This document shows, one piece after another, positions 34,163 through 45,700 of a DNA stretch of 64,000 nt. Location: assembly GCA_028564705.1 (NCBI GenBank), contig JAPXFQ010000117.1, positions 62,001 through 126,000 on the forward strand, written 5' to 3'. The notes under the pieces were generated by a model. It was not told the origin of the DNA, ran no database searches, and worked only from the letters and a program-made list of their open reading frames with translations. Position 1 is the first letter of the stretch, and each line of letters begins with the position of its first letter. A program made the position numbers and the translations under genes. Source of the stretch: Apricaphanius iberus (Eukaryota > Chordata > Actinopteri > Cyprinodontiformes > Aphaniidae).

Positions 34163-34980
34163 TCAAACAGATTCTGTGAACCTTCTCGAGTGGCAGAGAT
34201 GCTTGAAAAGTGGAAAATTGAGAGTATTACCCAAGAATTCGACAAAAGTATGAGGACCTATAGTCTTCTCTTCTGACAGGGGATATCTGATGTTGGAGAA
34301 TGCTTCGGTGAGGGTACGGAGCCCGAGAAAAGGAGGAGATGAGGCGGTGGTGATGACAAGAAAATCATAGAGGAGATGAAGGACGTAAGGGAGGTGGTAA
34401 GTGTTAAGCAGATCCCAACACAAAGCCTAGGGAGTCGAAGATCCGGGGGCTACTTCTGCAACCAAAGGTGAGTCTGACTGCGAAGTAATAAGCTCCTTTC
34501 CAAAAGACCCAAAAGAACCGCCAGCAGTCTGGATGAAGGGGAAGGACCTTGAAGGCACTACTAATGTCTGCTTTACAAAGCCATGCATTACGACAGGGGT
34601 GAGGAACCCTGGCCCTCATCCTGCAAGGTTTCCATGTTTCCCTGCGCAAACACACCTGAATAAAATAAACTAGTAATCGTGCAAAACTTCATTGGCTGTT
34701 GGATCCATTTGATTTGAGTCAGGTGTGTTGAAGCACGGTTGCCTGGATAACTTAGAGGAATGCGGCCCTCGAGGACCAGGGTTCCCCACCCCTGCATTAC
34801 GACCTCCTAGACGGATAAGTCGAATAGCATGGTCTATAGTGACGTACTGCATTGAAAAATCAGGAAAGGGTATGAGACTATTGATACTGGGAACAGAGGA
34901 AAGTGAGGTGCCGACAGGTCGTTAATCAGTCTTCTCTTTCCCGAGTATTTGCGGGTTGCTACCCCAAGGTGGCTGATTCG
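34163..34980 (-). pseudogene. DIRS-like reverse transcriptase, broken and MITE-interrupted
   Basis: The minus strand reads RISHLGVATRKYSGKRRLIN, DLSAPH, then after a frameshift YVTIDHAIRLIRLGGRNA. At 34794 the MITE starts; after it, the RT resumes with WLCKADISSAFKVLPLHPDC and YFAVRLTFGCRSSPRIF, then HLLYDFLVI (in place of LLDDFL), PLSEEKTIGPHTFVEFLG. The first aspartate (ADISSAF) is present. In the YxDD-equivalent box the first aspartate reads tyrosine, so catalysis is lost. There are several frame changes between these blocks. The order and wording of the blocks are those of DIRS1-group RT rather than LINE or gypsy RT. Confidence 0.75.
34594..34794. mobile_element. 201-bp hAT MITE inserted in the DIRS RT
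   Basis: Inverted ends CAGGGGTGAGGAACCCTGG and CCAGGGTTCCCCACCCCTG match except for one base. The octamer cattacga lies immediately on both sides (34586-34593, 34795-34802), a perfect 8-bp target duplication as made by hAT transposases. Deleting the MITE and one octamer makes the RT reading continuous (GGRNA joined to WLCKAD). Confidence 0.93.
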
Positions 34981-34985
34981 AAAAG

Positions 34986-35812
34986 CATGTGCACCTCCGC
35001 AGAAAGAGCAGGTATGCAACAGCCTACAGCTAGAGACTGAGCAGCCGAGGTCATTGAAATTGTTGCACACCATCCTACCACCCTGATAAAGGATTGGACG
35101 GCCGCGCTTATCCATGCCCCCAGAGACTGGTTCATTTGGTTTAGACTGTGGTGAAAGAGACTTAGGAATCACTAGAGGGGGAGGGCCAGCTGAGGACAAA
35201 CGGTTGGGGACTGATGAGCTGTGTTCCGATGACAACCGAGGTCGGAGTGGAGTTACAAGAGTACATGCGGTACAGAGGCTGCAAAATAGGGATTCCTGGG
35301 CCGCAAAGATGCGCAGTATAACTCGGAGTCTAGACAACCCCAGTATGTACCTTGATTGTATTAGGCAAGACGACCCGCTGCATGGGATGAGAAAGGACAT
35401 GATATTGGTAAAACCCTGTTCTTTCATATCTAAGGGCAATGTCAAGGACCATAGATAAATAATAATCTAACTCAGTCCGCCGAGCTAGAGAGGGAGAACG
35501 GGGAGGCGAAGCCTCGAGACGAGAACGAAAGGAGTTAGATATGCGAAGAGGAGATGGAGAATGGCGTCGATCTATGCGGACGACTGTTTGGCCCGAGGCA
35601 CTGTAGCCGCTGGAGAGAGATCTGACGGAGCAGAGCGAGATGAAAAAGCTCTGGCTGGCTGAGAGGATTGGCTGGAATTCCAATGAGCCGATGGAAGCCT
35701 GACAGGGCGAGAGACTTGACGGACCACAGATGGAGGATGGTCTAATGATGGTAGTCTCGCTGGAGAAGAGCTCCATGTCCGATTCGGACGGATCAAGGGT
35801 AAGCACATCCAT
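34986..35812 (-). pseudogene. DIRS-like gag region
   Basis: From 35812 down to about 35400 one frame is rich in serine (SSICGPSSLSPCQASIGS, RSLSSGYSASGQ) and has an ELDYYLSMVLDIALRYERTG helix. A frameshift near 35400 moves into a second frame that ends in a CNNFND..C....C...H.CSFCGGAH motif (34986-35067). That cysteine and histidine arrangement is typical of DIRS-type gag proteins, which bind element RNA. The second frame runs on into the RT, as in the overlapping ORFs of this group. With a frameshift and no confirmed start it is a pseudogene. Confidence 0.65.
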
Positions 35813-36017
35813 GCTAGTAGAGATTGTCTTGCTAAACAGCGCGGGTTTACAAGATCACAGTCTGAGCGACGCTAATGGCTAGGTGCTCAGGGTTTAAATA
35901 GATCACAGAGTGATTAGGGATGAAATTCGGTTGTGAGATGCCATGTGAGTCGAATATGAGTAGATTACTGAGAGAATACTGAATGTGGGACATGGTCCAG
36001 CTCACGAACCAAAGTTA

Positions 36018-36640
36018 ACATATTAACTTACATTTTCTTTGATTTTTTTACATTTCTGTGAAAACGCAAGTTTGGCTGCATGGATTACAGGATTTTATTC
36101 TACATTCCTAAAGAACATCAGCTGGATCGAAGAGCAAAGACGCCAGATGGACCGAGAAGTAAGTGGCTACATTCTTATGCTAATGTGTGATAGCCATTTA
36201 TCAAGCTGCTTATGTAATCTTATAACAGCCTCAATTGATCTGTAGCATCACAGAATGTTCAGTAAATGGGTGCAAACAACACCTGCAGCTTTTTTATATA
36301 CTGGGCTTGAAAGATCTGCTTAATGGACTCAGCTATGTTGTTTTCGGCTTTGTCTAAAGCCTGGAGATTTAGCAACTGAAATAGGCTTTATTGACTCAGT
36401 TTTTTACAACAACAAAAAATAAATAAATAAACCAAATGTCTGAGCCCTAATATAACAGAGTTTAATTGTGTGCTTTTCAAATTCACTGTCAGAATACTGT
36501 TTGAGATGAAGCTCAGCACTGTTTCTCTCAGTCTGAGCTGCTGCCAGCTGTGCATGGAAGAGGAGTGGAGCGTGTGGGGGTGAGGGTTTGTGCAGGAGGC
36601 GGGTTTATAGAGAAACAAGCCTTTTAGGCTCTTCAGTATA
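36018..36640 (+). repeat. Repeat family B, copy in opposite orientation to 48.4-53.4 kb
   Basis: The block ggattacaggattttattct and the block gtcagaatactgtttgagat recur as complements at about 53005 and 48625. This copy is not interrupted by the intact hAT. The ends are not sharply defined. Confidence 0.65.
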
Positions 36641-36667
36641 AATCCAATAGCTCATAACGACTGTGTT

Positions 36668-36737
36668 GTCCTTTTGGCTGAGTGGTAAGCATGTATGACT
36701 CTTACCATAGAGACCAGGGTCCAAGTCCTACACCTGT
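36668..36737 (+). ncRNA. tRNA-like sequence (SINE head or tRNA pseudogene)
   Basis: An A-box-like ggctgagtggtaagc (36676-36690) and a B-box-like gggtccaagtcc (36717-36728) are spaced as in a tRNA gene. An A-rich stretch (tcaaaaaaaaacaaaaaaac) follows from about 36753. The acceptor stem does not pair well, so it is probably a retroposed tRNA or a short SINE rather than a functional tRNA. Confidence 0.4.
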
Positions 36738-37393
36738 CTTCGTTGACACCATGTCAAAAAAAAACAAAAAAACTCATGAGGATGAGCACATGGTCAAACA
36801 ACGGAAGAACCTTTATTATTGCATACTTGTTGAACATATGTGACATATAAAGTTGGCAATTTTCTAAAATTGTAGGTGCATATACAATAAAGGATAATGT
36901 CCAATTTTATGTATGTCCCATTTATTCAAAACCTATAACAAAACATTTATTAAGACCCATATATTTATATAGATTATTTTCATGTGAAATACAACACCCG
37001 TATATCATATAGAACCGAACAATTATTTCAATGATTTAGAACTTTTAGAACCATGAAACATAAATAATTCTCTGGAATGAGGTTTAAAGGTCTCATTCAC
37101 TTGTTTTTTCAATTAATTACCTATGGTCTTTAGCCCAATTTTATGCCTCAGTCGTGTTTGTATTTCATCCGAGGAGTGGGTGGGATGAAATGTCAGGATT
37201 AGGAGTCCAACTCAGCATTATTCATGGTATGCAAACATCTCGTTCCCGTTTGGCTAACAATGTGACTATTTTGCTGGAAGTGTTGCAAGACAGATTCCAA
37301 AAGTTTCTTCCTCAGCTCATTTGTCTTGACTAAAAACATGCAACACTGATGTGCTATGTTTACAAATAAAGCTAGCCTGACTCTGTTCTGCCA
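36738..37393. other. Unassigned AT-rich DNA
   Basis: Apart from the A-rich tail behind the tRNA-like sequence, I see nothing here. Confidence 0.4.
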
Positions 37394-37931
37394 AATGGCC
37401 GCTGGCTGCTCTGCTTTGTGACCGCATACCATGGAGGCCGCCATTGCTCCTCCATTGATGTAGTACCTCCATTTGGCCGCTAGGCCCCCATTGAAAAGCA
37501 TTGGACTTTAGACATGTTAAAAACAACTTTAATGCCTGGTGCCCATTTTTTTAAAAACTTACTATGGCTACATATTCTTCGTGAGATAACGCTGGGCTCA
37601 TAAAAAACCTGGGCACCAGGCTGGTTTTCATAAGATAATTTTTTGAAATCTTGCATAATTAATGAGGGGGCCGAGCCAAGTTTAGCATCAGAGCTAAAGA
37701 CGCGGGAGCAGAATGGGCATGATTACGACCGAACTACACGCCCATACACGCCCTGCGATGGCAGAGTCTACAGTCAAGATCCCGCCCCTATGCCCTTTTA
37801 AGGAACATGCTTCGTCAGAGCTGGGGAGGAGGAGTCTGTGAATCCGCCATGAATTCCTCCATGAAAGTGTGTCATTCCTGTAAACGGGGAGGAGTGAGGA
37901 GGCGCTGTCTATTCTTTTTTACAGTCTATGG
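37394..37931. mobile_element. Short DNA element family M3, copy 2, with 8-bp target duplication
   Basis: 538 bp, starting aatggccgctggctgctctg and ending tacagtctatgg. The octamer ttctgcca flanks both sides (37386-37393 and 37932-37939). An 8-bp duplication points to hAT-like mobilisation, although the two ends are not good inverted repeats of each other. Confidence 0.85.
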
Positions 37932-37939
37932 TTCTGCCA

Positions 37940-40014
37940 TACTGTTGAGTTGAGTTTTGCTTCTAGTTTCTACTAGCAGAGATTTGCTCTGCTCTCTTCG
38001 GGATGCAAAATCAAGGTGGGTAAGACCATGAATAATAATTTTCTCTGTGACGTAGAAGGAATTGACTTTTTATGACTCATTGGTTTTTCTTCTCATTTGA
38101 TTTTCTTCTGTGCATAATGCAAGGAATTAGGGTTGGAGAAAACGTTTAAATGTAGCAGGTTTATGCAACTCAGAGTGAATGATTGTATTTAAAAAAGGAA
38201 CAACAGTTTTTTCACAATTTTTAGTGGAGACCATTAAAAGTATTTAATGTAAAAAAGACAGAAAATATTAAAAAGCCAATACCTAAATGCATTTTAAAAA
38301 CAGTTTATTCAGATTTGTTTTAATCCATCATCTATACTTGAAAGATTTTTTTCCCCCCATATGGCTATTGTGATTAATATGGCAGTACCACATAGTATGC
38401 TTAATTAAACTCCATGGGGATCCCATCCGGCTGGAAATTATATCAATTAGGCAAAATTTGAGAATTCCATTCATTATTAACCTCAGTAATAACACCGTTT
38501 CATATTACAAGACGTTAAATTATTTATAATTTATGAATTTAACCAAATTATAATATACATATAATTATAATATGTGTTTATTTTTCACAGAAGGGAAATC
38601 ATTGTATATTGTAGTTGATAGGGAGTAAACTTAATGTATTGTTGGAGTTGAATAAAAAAGATTTTGCTGAACAACTACATTTTGAAACAATGTAAGAGCT
38701 TAATATTTTCTGTTTTCTGTTGGCCTTTGAAATATTCTAAATTTCAGACTCTTAATAAACATCATGAATGTCTTAATAAAATAATCAAGTCAGTGACTTC
38801 CTAAAGGAGACTGATGGTGTTTGCTGAATAGAAAAGTTGTAATTTAACTCTCCCAGTCATGTGGTGATGTACACTGTAGCATTAAGGTTCCTCTAATTTA
38901 TTGTCTGAAACACTTAGCTAGCCACTTCAAGATTTCTGCAAAGTAAATAGGGATTCCCAAATGCTAAATTCAAGGGGAGACTACAGAGATGTTGTTTTAC
39001 TTAATCAGAAGCAATACTTTTGTGAGTAGAAGTTCACAGTCAAATGTAACCCATGTGACAAACACACCTGCAGCCAATGGAGCATTTCACAGTACTACCC
39101 ATTTAAAAGAAACCAGCACCCATTGATGAGCAGCTGTTGCTGCCCTGCCCAGAGCTTTGAATCTCCAGAGTTCAATTGCTACTGTAGCATCCAGCTCTGT
39201 GCTACCAGCCTTTGGTGGTTGTTGTTTCTACCTGGATAAAGAAACTCACTTACATGGTTGCGAGTTTGGTCTGCCATTTCTGCTGCTCAACTCAAGAGTA
39301 GAAAGTAGGACAACCCGTGTGCTGCATTTTCTTTGCGTTGTGGACTACTGGTTTTCAACCTGAGATTTCCTCATTGGATTTTCCTCGGTTTCACCGTGGA
39401 TGGCGAGCTACCCTTCAAAAAAAGAAACTCAATTGGACAAAAAGACCTTGTGATAAATCTCTTAGGACTTGAGCTGAGTACGACAAGGAAGACTTTGGGT
39501 TTTTGTATTCCCTCAATTGGTTCCTTCCTTATTTCCCTTGCATTTTTGTAAATATATTATTATCCTGTGTCATTTATTCATCTTTAAATAGCTTCAATAC
39601 ATTGTTTGAAACAAAGACCATTTGTGTTCTGTTCAGTTTATTTTTATTTACACACCTTGACTCTAGTGCCGAACCCTAATATGATCACCATTCCACCTGC
39701 TGGAAAAAGACAGCAGGTTGATGTGCAGTCCTGACAAGCATTTCACAAAGCATGAAAAAATAACTAGGGTGTAAAAATATTCTGCTTGTGAAATTAGGTG
39801 ATCTAATTTATGACACCAACGTCAACATTTTTACAGCATTTCTAGGAAATGTAATGAACGATTTACAATCTCAATTTATGAGGGAGCCTATAAATAGTGA
39901 GTTTTTGTCTTGAGGTTTGACTAGTCCATGTATTGAGTTTTAAGTGTGTCTCTAATTCTATTCTAATTAAATGTTCTGTTTATCTATCCAAAAAAAAGTT
40001 TAACTTTGGTTTTT
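37940..40014. other. Unassigned DNA with a promoter-like stretch
   Basis: From 39056 the sequence tgtgacaaacacacctgcag, then a ttaaaagaaacc box and later ctctagtgccgaaccctaat (39661-39680) recall an LTR (start, TATA-like box, end and primer site), but no partner LTR was found. Elsewhere the region is AT-rich with no signal. The open frames at 39157-39551 have no domain. Confidence 0.3.
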
Positions 40015-40318
40015 TAATAATCTTTAAAACTTATACAGCGCTTTTTTGGCCACTCAAAGACGCTTTACAAATTTCATTATTCATTCACTCTCACATTCAC
40101 ACACTGGTGGAAGAAAGCTACGATTGTGACCATAGCTGCCCTGGGGCAGACTGACGGAAGCGAGGCTACCATATTGTGCCATCTGCCCCTCTGGCTAACA
40201 CCAGTAGGCAGTAGGTGAAGTGTCCTGCCCAAGGACACGACTGAGACAGATGGATCTGGGGCTCGAACCGGCAACCCTCCGGTTGCAACCTCCTAACCCC
40301 CTGAGCCACAGTTGCCCT
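40015..40318 (-). repeat. tRNA-derived SINE
   Basis: On the minus strand the head reads tgtggctcagggggttagga and ccggttcgagcccc, which are pol III A-box and B-box sequences of a tRNA-like promoter. The body contains tgtccttgggcaggacactt and ends in a LINE-like tail (taaagcgtctttgagtggcc ... gcgctgtataagt). Full-length structure, about 300 bp. It depends on a partner LINE for movement. Confidence 0.8.
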
Positions 40319-40999
40319 AAATCTCAATTTAGCAAATAATTATCCAGTTCAGTTGTAATTAGTCTAAAGATTTTAGATTAAGAGGTGCAGTCCAGATTAT
40401 TTGAAAAAAACAAACCCAAAAAACTTGAATTGTCCCTTTTAATGTAGTTAATAGTTAATTCTCACTTTTTTATTTATTTAACTGATTATTCAAAAAGCTG
40501 TTAGATGATAGATTCAAATTGGAAGTGGATGAATCCTCTTCATTGCTGATGTAAATTAATTTTGCCAGTTGGTATTTATTAGCTGATTCTGTTAAAACAG
40601 GGAAACTGAAGAGCTACTTTCTACTTTACTTAAAAATAATAGGGTCAAAGCCACAGCAGGGTGTAGGGCCTAAAGCACTAAGCTCAACATCTCTGGCCCA
40701 TACTAATATCTTACACTTCACCAGACAAAATCACATGTTAACAACAGGATAAGTGCTTCATGAGACAGAGTTCTCTCTAAGAAGAAATACTCTAGTCCTT
40801 TGAAATAATGAGATAACACAGTATGTTATCTTGTTACACCTCAACAGTAATGGAGCAAATATTGAGACTTAGAATAATTGTGTTGCAGCGGTTAAGACAA
40901 TCTGTTCAACATTCCCTATATCGGTTTCATATACAGTTTTAAATAATTTATCCAATTATCTATACTCTCCGGCTACTCCTATTTCAAGCAGTTTTTGGT
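40319..40999. other. Unassigned AT-rich DNA
   Basis: No signal seen. Confidence 0.4.
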
Positions 41000-41215
41000 T
41001 GAGAGATGGGGCCCACTCTGGGCAGATTGCTAATTCATTACAGGACAATAGAGTAATACATAGGACAAACACACACACACACACACACTACCACACTGAC
41101 ACACACTCACTCCTAAGGGCATATTTTTTACCTGAAGAAGCTGGAGTACCCAGAGAGAGTCTATGCATGCACAGGAGCAACATGAAAACTCCATATGTGA
41201 GATGATTCAGTTATC
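41000..41215 (-). repeat. Fish repeat R1, inverted copy with CA microsatellite
   Basis: gctggagtacccagagagag, a catgcacagg...caacatgaaaactccat stretch, and a (CA)n run at about 41069-41092 match the complement of the common R1-type fish repeat. Confidence 0.55.
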
Positions 41216-42737
41216 TTTTTTTGTTTACATGAGCTGCTTTGGCATTCGTGGCATAACATATGAAGAAGCTGTTTGCTGGCATGGACCAGGGCATTTTTTC
41301 TCTACAAAAAATATCTATTGTTGGTAACCTAATTGTAGGATTGATTTTATTAAATTATAGTTGCCTCCAGCATCAAAGTAGACAGTTGGCATAAAGAAGT
41401 ATAAAACTGCATTGGTATGACATTCAACCTTTTTGGGGCCTAGTCGGTGCTGTGTCATAATAATCATCTAAAGAGTTGAAATGCAACTGTATACACCGAC
41501 ATGGGAAGATGAAAACAGGAAAAAAACAAGAACAGAGAAGGAATTTAACTGCTTATCGGCCCTTCAAACGTCTGCTTTTTGTGCTTCCACACTTTTTCTC
41601 AATTTGCAAATATGTGTTCATAAAATGTTCTTGGTTATGTCCATTGCTATGAATGAAAATAGCAATTGTGTGTTTCACCTCACTATGCTAAGGTTTTGTA
41701 CTCCTGCCGCCAACTCATTAGTTGTATCACCATTTGGGTGGGGGAGAAACATTTCCTAACAAGCACCAGCCCTAGTCCAACAATAAGTTGGGGATTGGTT
41801 TAGTGCCATGTTGGTTGCCTGTACTGTGGCTCTGGCACCGAACTACCACTGGAACCTGCTTGGAGGAAAAATACCTTTTGTGATCACCCCCATAGCGGTC
41901 CTCCCTGCCATGCACCAATCTACACCTATCAGCGACCTTATCCCTAATATATTTGGAAAAGGTCCTCTTTCCTGGAATGTCTTTTTACAACACAGCAGTG
42001 CTAACAACTGCTAAACTGTGTAGACCATCACTATTCCAATAATAATAACTGTAAAAAATTAACTATACAAATAAAAGACTGTGGCTCCAATCTGATCCAA
42101 TTGTGCCAACAAAGAGCATGGACTACTAATATGTGATATGTTTTTAAGTTCTTCCCTAGAAAAGTGGTTGAATAAAGTCATACAAACCTAATATTATAAT
42201 TTTCTTTTCACATGTTGAGGTAAAGAACCTGAGGCATAATATATCCCAGATCAGACTTAAAGAATGGTAATGCCATTCCCCATTATTACTAGCAAAATAC
42301 GAACAACCTTTTATCAGACTATGCTGAGTAACTGGAAGAGGTATTTCTGTGCACCAACAATACAGCACTGCCCTTTAGACTTGTGTATGCCATAAATAAA
42401 GGTAGCCTACCTTGGTACAGCCTATTTTCTTTACAATGTATTTTGTTCCAGGATCCATCAGCTCCAGCGAAGGGCAGATATGGTCAGGGATGAAAGATGT
42501 AGCAGTGTAGAATGCTAATTGTTTCGAAGGGCACAGGATTCAAGGGTTGTTATGGTAACTAGAGAGTGTGCGCAGGAATGTAGGAGAAATGCAGCCAATA
42601 AAAAAGAAAAAGGTAAAGACATAAAAAGGAAACAAAATAGCCTGAATGAATAACAGTTCCACAAGACAGGAGAAGAAAGAAAACAAGAAACACAAGAGAT
42701 GTACAAAATTCTTTCAGATTAAGGGTGTCTGCCCTGT
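41216..42737. other. Unassigned intergenic DNA
   Basis: The small frames here (41481-41759, 41808-42014, 42515-42792) lack family motifs and codon-use support. Confidence 0.4.
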
Positions 42738-43442
42738 TTAAGCTTAGTTTATTCTTCTCCGTTTTGATGGAGACGGATTGACGCAACAACATTATCCATC
42801 AACGCAAGGGGTCTCCGTCATTTACGCAAGGACGCACGGAGTAGAGGCCCATTTTTTAACTATCCATCTCCGTCGACGGATAGCGTATGCATCTGATTGG
42901 TCAGTTTCAGCAACAGCCAGAGATCACTTCACCAGAACGGGGCTTTATAGTCGCTGTAATCAGTAGTTAATGCAGTGTTTCGACACTATATGCTTTATAT
43001 TGAAAGGATAATTTATCTAATCTGTTCTTTTGCCGATTTTGAACACAAGGAGGTTTAGGAAAACAACAACAAAGGCTCCTGTGTTTGTTTCCATTCATTT
43101 TTAGTGAATTCTATGAGCTGCACTTCTAGTAAAAAGCTTTTCTAGAGTATTCAGTGAGCTGCACCTCTAGTAAAAAGCTTTACAGCTTAATCAAAATTTA
43201 CCTTCTGTCGTTCATTGCTCCTTGAGGAAGAAATATGTTCACAAGCCTAGAAAAACACGGAAAAGGCCCTGTGTGATAGTAGTCAGAGACGCCATGAAAA
43301 CTTAGCACCCCCTGCTGTCCTGGTCGAGCAATGCTGAAAAAAACGAGAATTGAGTGGAAGAGCGGAGTACAATAAACGGAAAACGTCTCCGTTAGTACGT
43401 CTGCATGCAAACTTGTGGTTGGAGAAGCATAAACTAGGCTTT
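42738..43442. mobile_element. MITE family M1, copy 2
   Basis: The left end (ttaagcttagtttattcttc) and right end (gagaagcataaactaggctt) are imperfect inverted repeats matching copy 1 at 12880-13435. It is longer than copy 1 because of an internal tandem duplication (gagctgcac.tctagtaaaa at about 43117 and 43159) and extra sequence at about 43230-43335. Confidence 0.75.
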
Positions 43443-43945
43443 AGCCCTCTGTAATCAAACTCAAGTTTGTTTACCCATAAAGTCTGCTTCACTTAGGGAG
43501 GTGTGAATGCACAATCAAACTCTGATGTGGACCAAAAAAGCAAATTCTGGTCCACCTAAAAACCTAATTCTTGGTTCGGTTGAAATGAACACGTGTGCAG
43601 TTTGATTGCATATGTAAATGTCAAGCAGACTGGGACCACTACAAAAATTAGAAATGGACTGTAACAGAGGGCATTCAGGGTAAATAAAATCAAAACAACC
43701 ATGCAGCAACAACTCTACCTCATTTGCTGATCATCCTGAGCCCATTGCTGCAACCATTATGTCTGTCATAATTGCCAACGACAACAGAGCAATCCAAAAT
43801 CTGCTAAAATCTGATGCCCCCTTGGTGGAGTGCTACCACAGATGAGGAGGTAAATATGTTGCTAAAAAGCTTTGGTCCATTTAGCCAAGAGCAGTGGGAA
43901 TGTGAAACGCACTGCTAAAAAATTCTATACATGCTGTGGTCCAAA
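43443..43945. repeat. MITE family M2-like repeat
   Basis: It contains ggtgtgaatgcacaatcaaa, ttggttcggttgaaatgaac and, near the far end, ggtccatttagccaagagca with gtgggaatgtgaaacgcac. Partial similarity to 15456-15628 and 19342-19370 indicates an interspersed family; ends are not certain. Confidence 0.45.
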
Positions 43946-44249
43946 TTGCTTTTAATGTAAACCTCTGCTTTTGAGATGTGATTGGTTTTGAATGACAGAT
44001 GCCATGGGCTGAACCTTCCTTTTACAGTTGAGAGCAGTATCTTCCTTTCATGTGTGGCTGTTTGCCTTGAGTGTTCAGCACATTTATGGCGATATGAACA
44101 CACCTTTCAGTCACATGTAAATCAAAAACAGGTTACAAAAAACTCCCAGCCCTTAAACTTTAACAGTCAATATTGTTACCTATTGTTGGGTCTCACCCAT
44201 GAATGTTGAAACTAAGACAGTCTGATTTTGTCTGATTGACAACATTTCT
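43946..44249. other. Unassigned DNA
   Basis: No recognised signal. Confidence 0.35.
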
Positions 44250-45700
44250 TTTCCCCCTCGGCGGCATGCCCCTTTTCCCCCAGTCACGCCATTCTAACCA
44301 ACAGCAGAACTATCTGCTCCTTCACCGTTTCGAACCCGCTGAGCGCTGAATGAGGTGCTACACTAATTGGCTAAAATGCCAATCCCTCAAAACTGCCGCT
44401 GCTGCCCTCAGCTTGATTGGAGACAGGTACGGGGAAAGGGGGGCAAAGCGCCAACACTCAGCAATAAAAGAGCGATAACCACCACCGCTCTTCCTCTTCA
44501 AAACTCGCTTTAGTGGTGTTTGGTTCTGTCCACGGAACTGAGAAGAGACCCATCTTTGCAACACATGTTCTGGATTTTTGCCTTCCATCCCTGCAACCAA
44601 GTTTCCCAAGAGTTTTGCTGGCCCAAATCTCTTTTTGATTCGCTGAATTCCCCTCATTTCTTGTTTTTCCCGCGCGGCTGACGAGCCGAACATCTCGCTT
44701 TCCCAACTTTTATTCCACAACTGGGAGCTCGCTCTCTTTTCGAAAGAAGTAAGAGCGTTCTGTGTTTATCTTTTGTGACCTTGGTGGAGAGTTTAGAACG
44801 TTTTCTTTATAACTGTATGCATGCATGATTATGTAAAGTGAGTTGCTTTCCTTGAGCGCTCTGTGATTTTCCTGTGCTGAGTTACTAATACGGGTACACT
44901 GTGAGTTTTGTACTAGTTGATTGTAAGTTTCCTGTAAGTTTTGTCTTTATTAGTGAGCTAAATCGTTAGTCTGTAGAAGTCTTCGTTCCTCTCTGTTAGT
45001 TTGATAGTAGGTGTTGGTGTCATAGGCCTTGTGGAGCGATTGTCACGAACGCGCAGCACGCAAAGGACATTTTAATCCCTTTTTCCTCCATTTTTGCCGA
45101 CCAGAGCTTTATTCGCAGAAACTAACTCACTGATGAGAACCACAAGGTTTCTTCGTTAGAAAGGAACACAGGCCTCTTGCTTCAAGTTAAACAATAAGTC
45201 ATAAAACGGGATCATAAAACTTCGACGAGCTGGGCGTTCACGTCGTACACCGCCTCCACGCAAGGGGCTGCGTAAGACGTCAGTAGGAGGTGCCCCGTGA
45301 CGTGGCTAAGTGACCTCATATTACTCAGGTATATGGTAGTCTTTACAGAACCGTTTGGTATAAGTAGTGTTTTTATGTGTTATTTTAGTTGTGTTTTTAG
45401 AATAAATTTGTTAAATTGAATATAATCTCTGGTTTCTTTTTTTCTGAGTGTGTGTGTGAATTATTGCAAAGAATTCATGTCCTTCAGATAGGATCTTTCT
45501 GGTGTGATCACTAATAATTAATCGTTATAAGTGAGATTATTTGTTGATAATAGGCTAGTGGTGCCCCGATTAAATTATTTAAATATTAATTAACTACTAA
45601 TTTACAATTATTAGTTAATATTCTTAACATAACCAGATAGATCATAACAATTATTAATTAATTATTTAATTGATAAAATCCCCTACACTATCTGACCTGT
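44250..45700 (+). other. Promoter-like, possibly LTR-derived region
   Basis: A CCAAT-type pair (ctaattggctaaaatgccaat, about 44371) precedes an aataaaagagcg box (about 44463), followed by a GC-rich stretch and a candidate splice donor (aagaagtaagagcg, about 44742). At 45410-45585 an aataaattt word, aaagaattcatgtccttcag and agtggtgccccgattaaatt occur in the same order as at 29.08-29.23 kb. It may be a solo LTR plus leader, or a promoter. Minus frames of up to 120 codons (44358-44720) lack any motif. Confidence 0.3.

Larger units (their letters stand above)
33440..35990 (-). mobile_element. Decayed DIRS-like tyrosine-recombinase retrotransposon
   Basis: Read on the minus strand, the order is a serine-rich gag-like region, a cysteine/histidine motif, reverse transcriptase, then RNase H, as in DIRS-group elements of fish. 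The tyrosine recombinase expected next is not found here; a separate fragment of that type is at 60.05 kb. The frame is broken at several points, and a 201-bp MITE sits inside the RT. Terminal repeats were not recognised, so both limits are approximate. Confidence 0.75.

Noticed and set aside
36668..36737. A functional tRNA gene
   Set aside because: The acceptor stem pairs poorly and an A-rich tail follows; retroposed copy is more likely.
44358..44720. A 120-codon minus-strand gene
   Set aside because: No domain, and it overlaps a promoter-like region with another overlapping frame.
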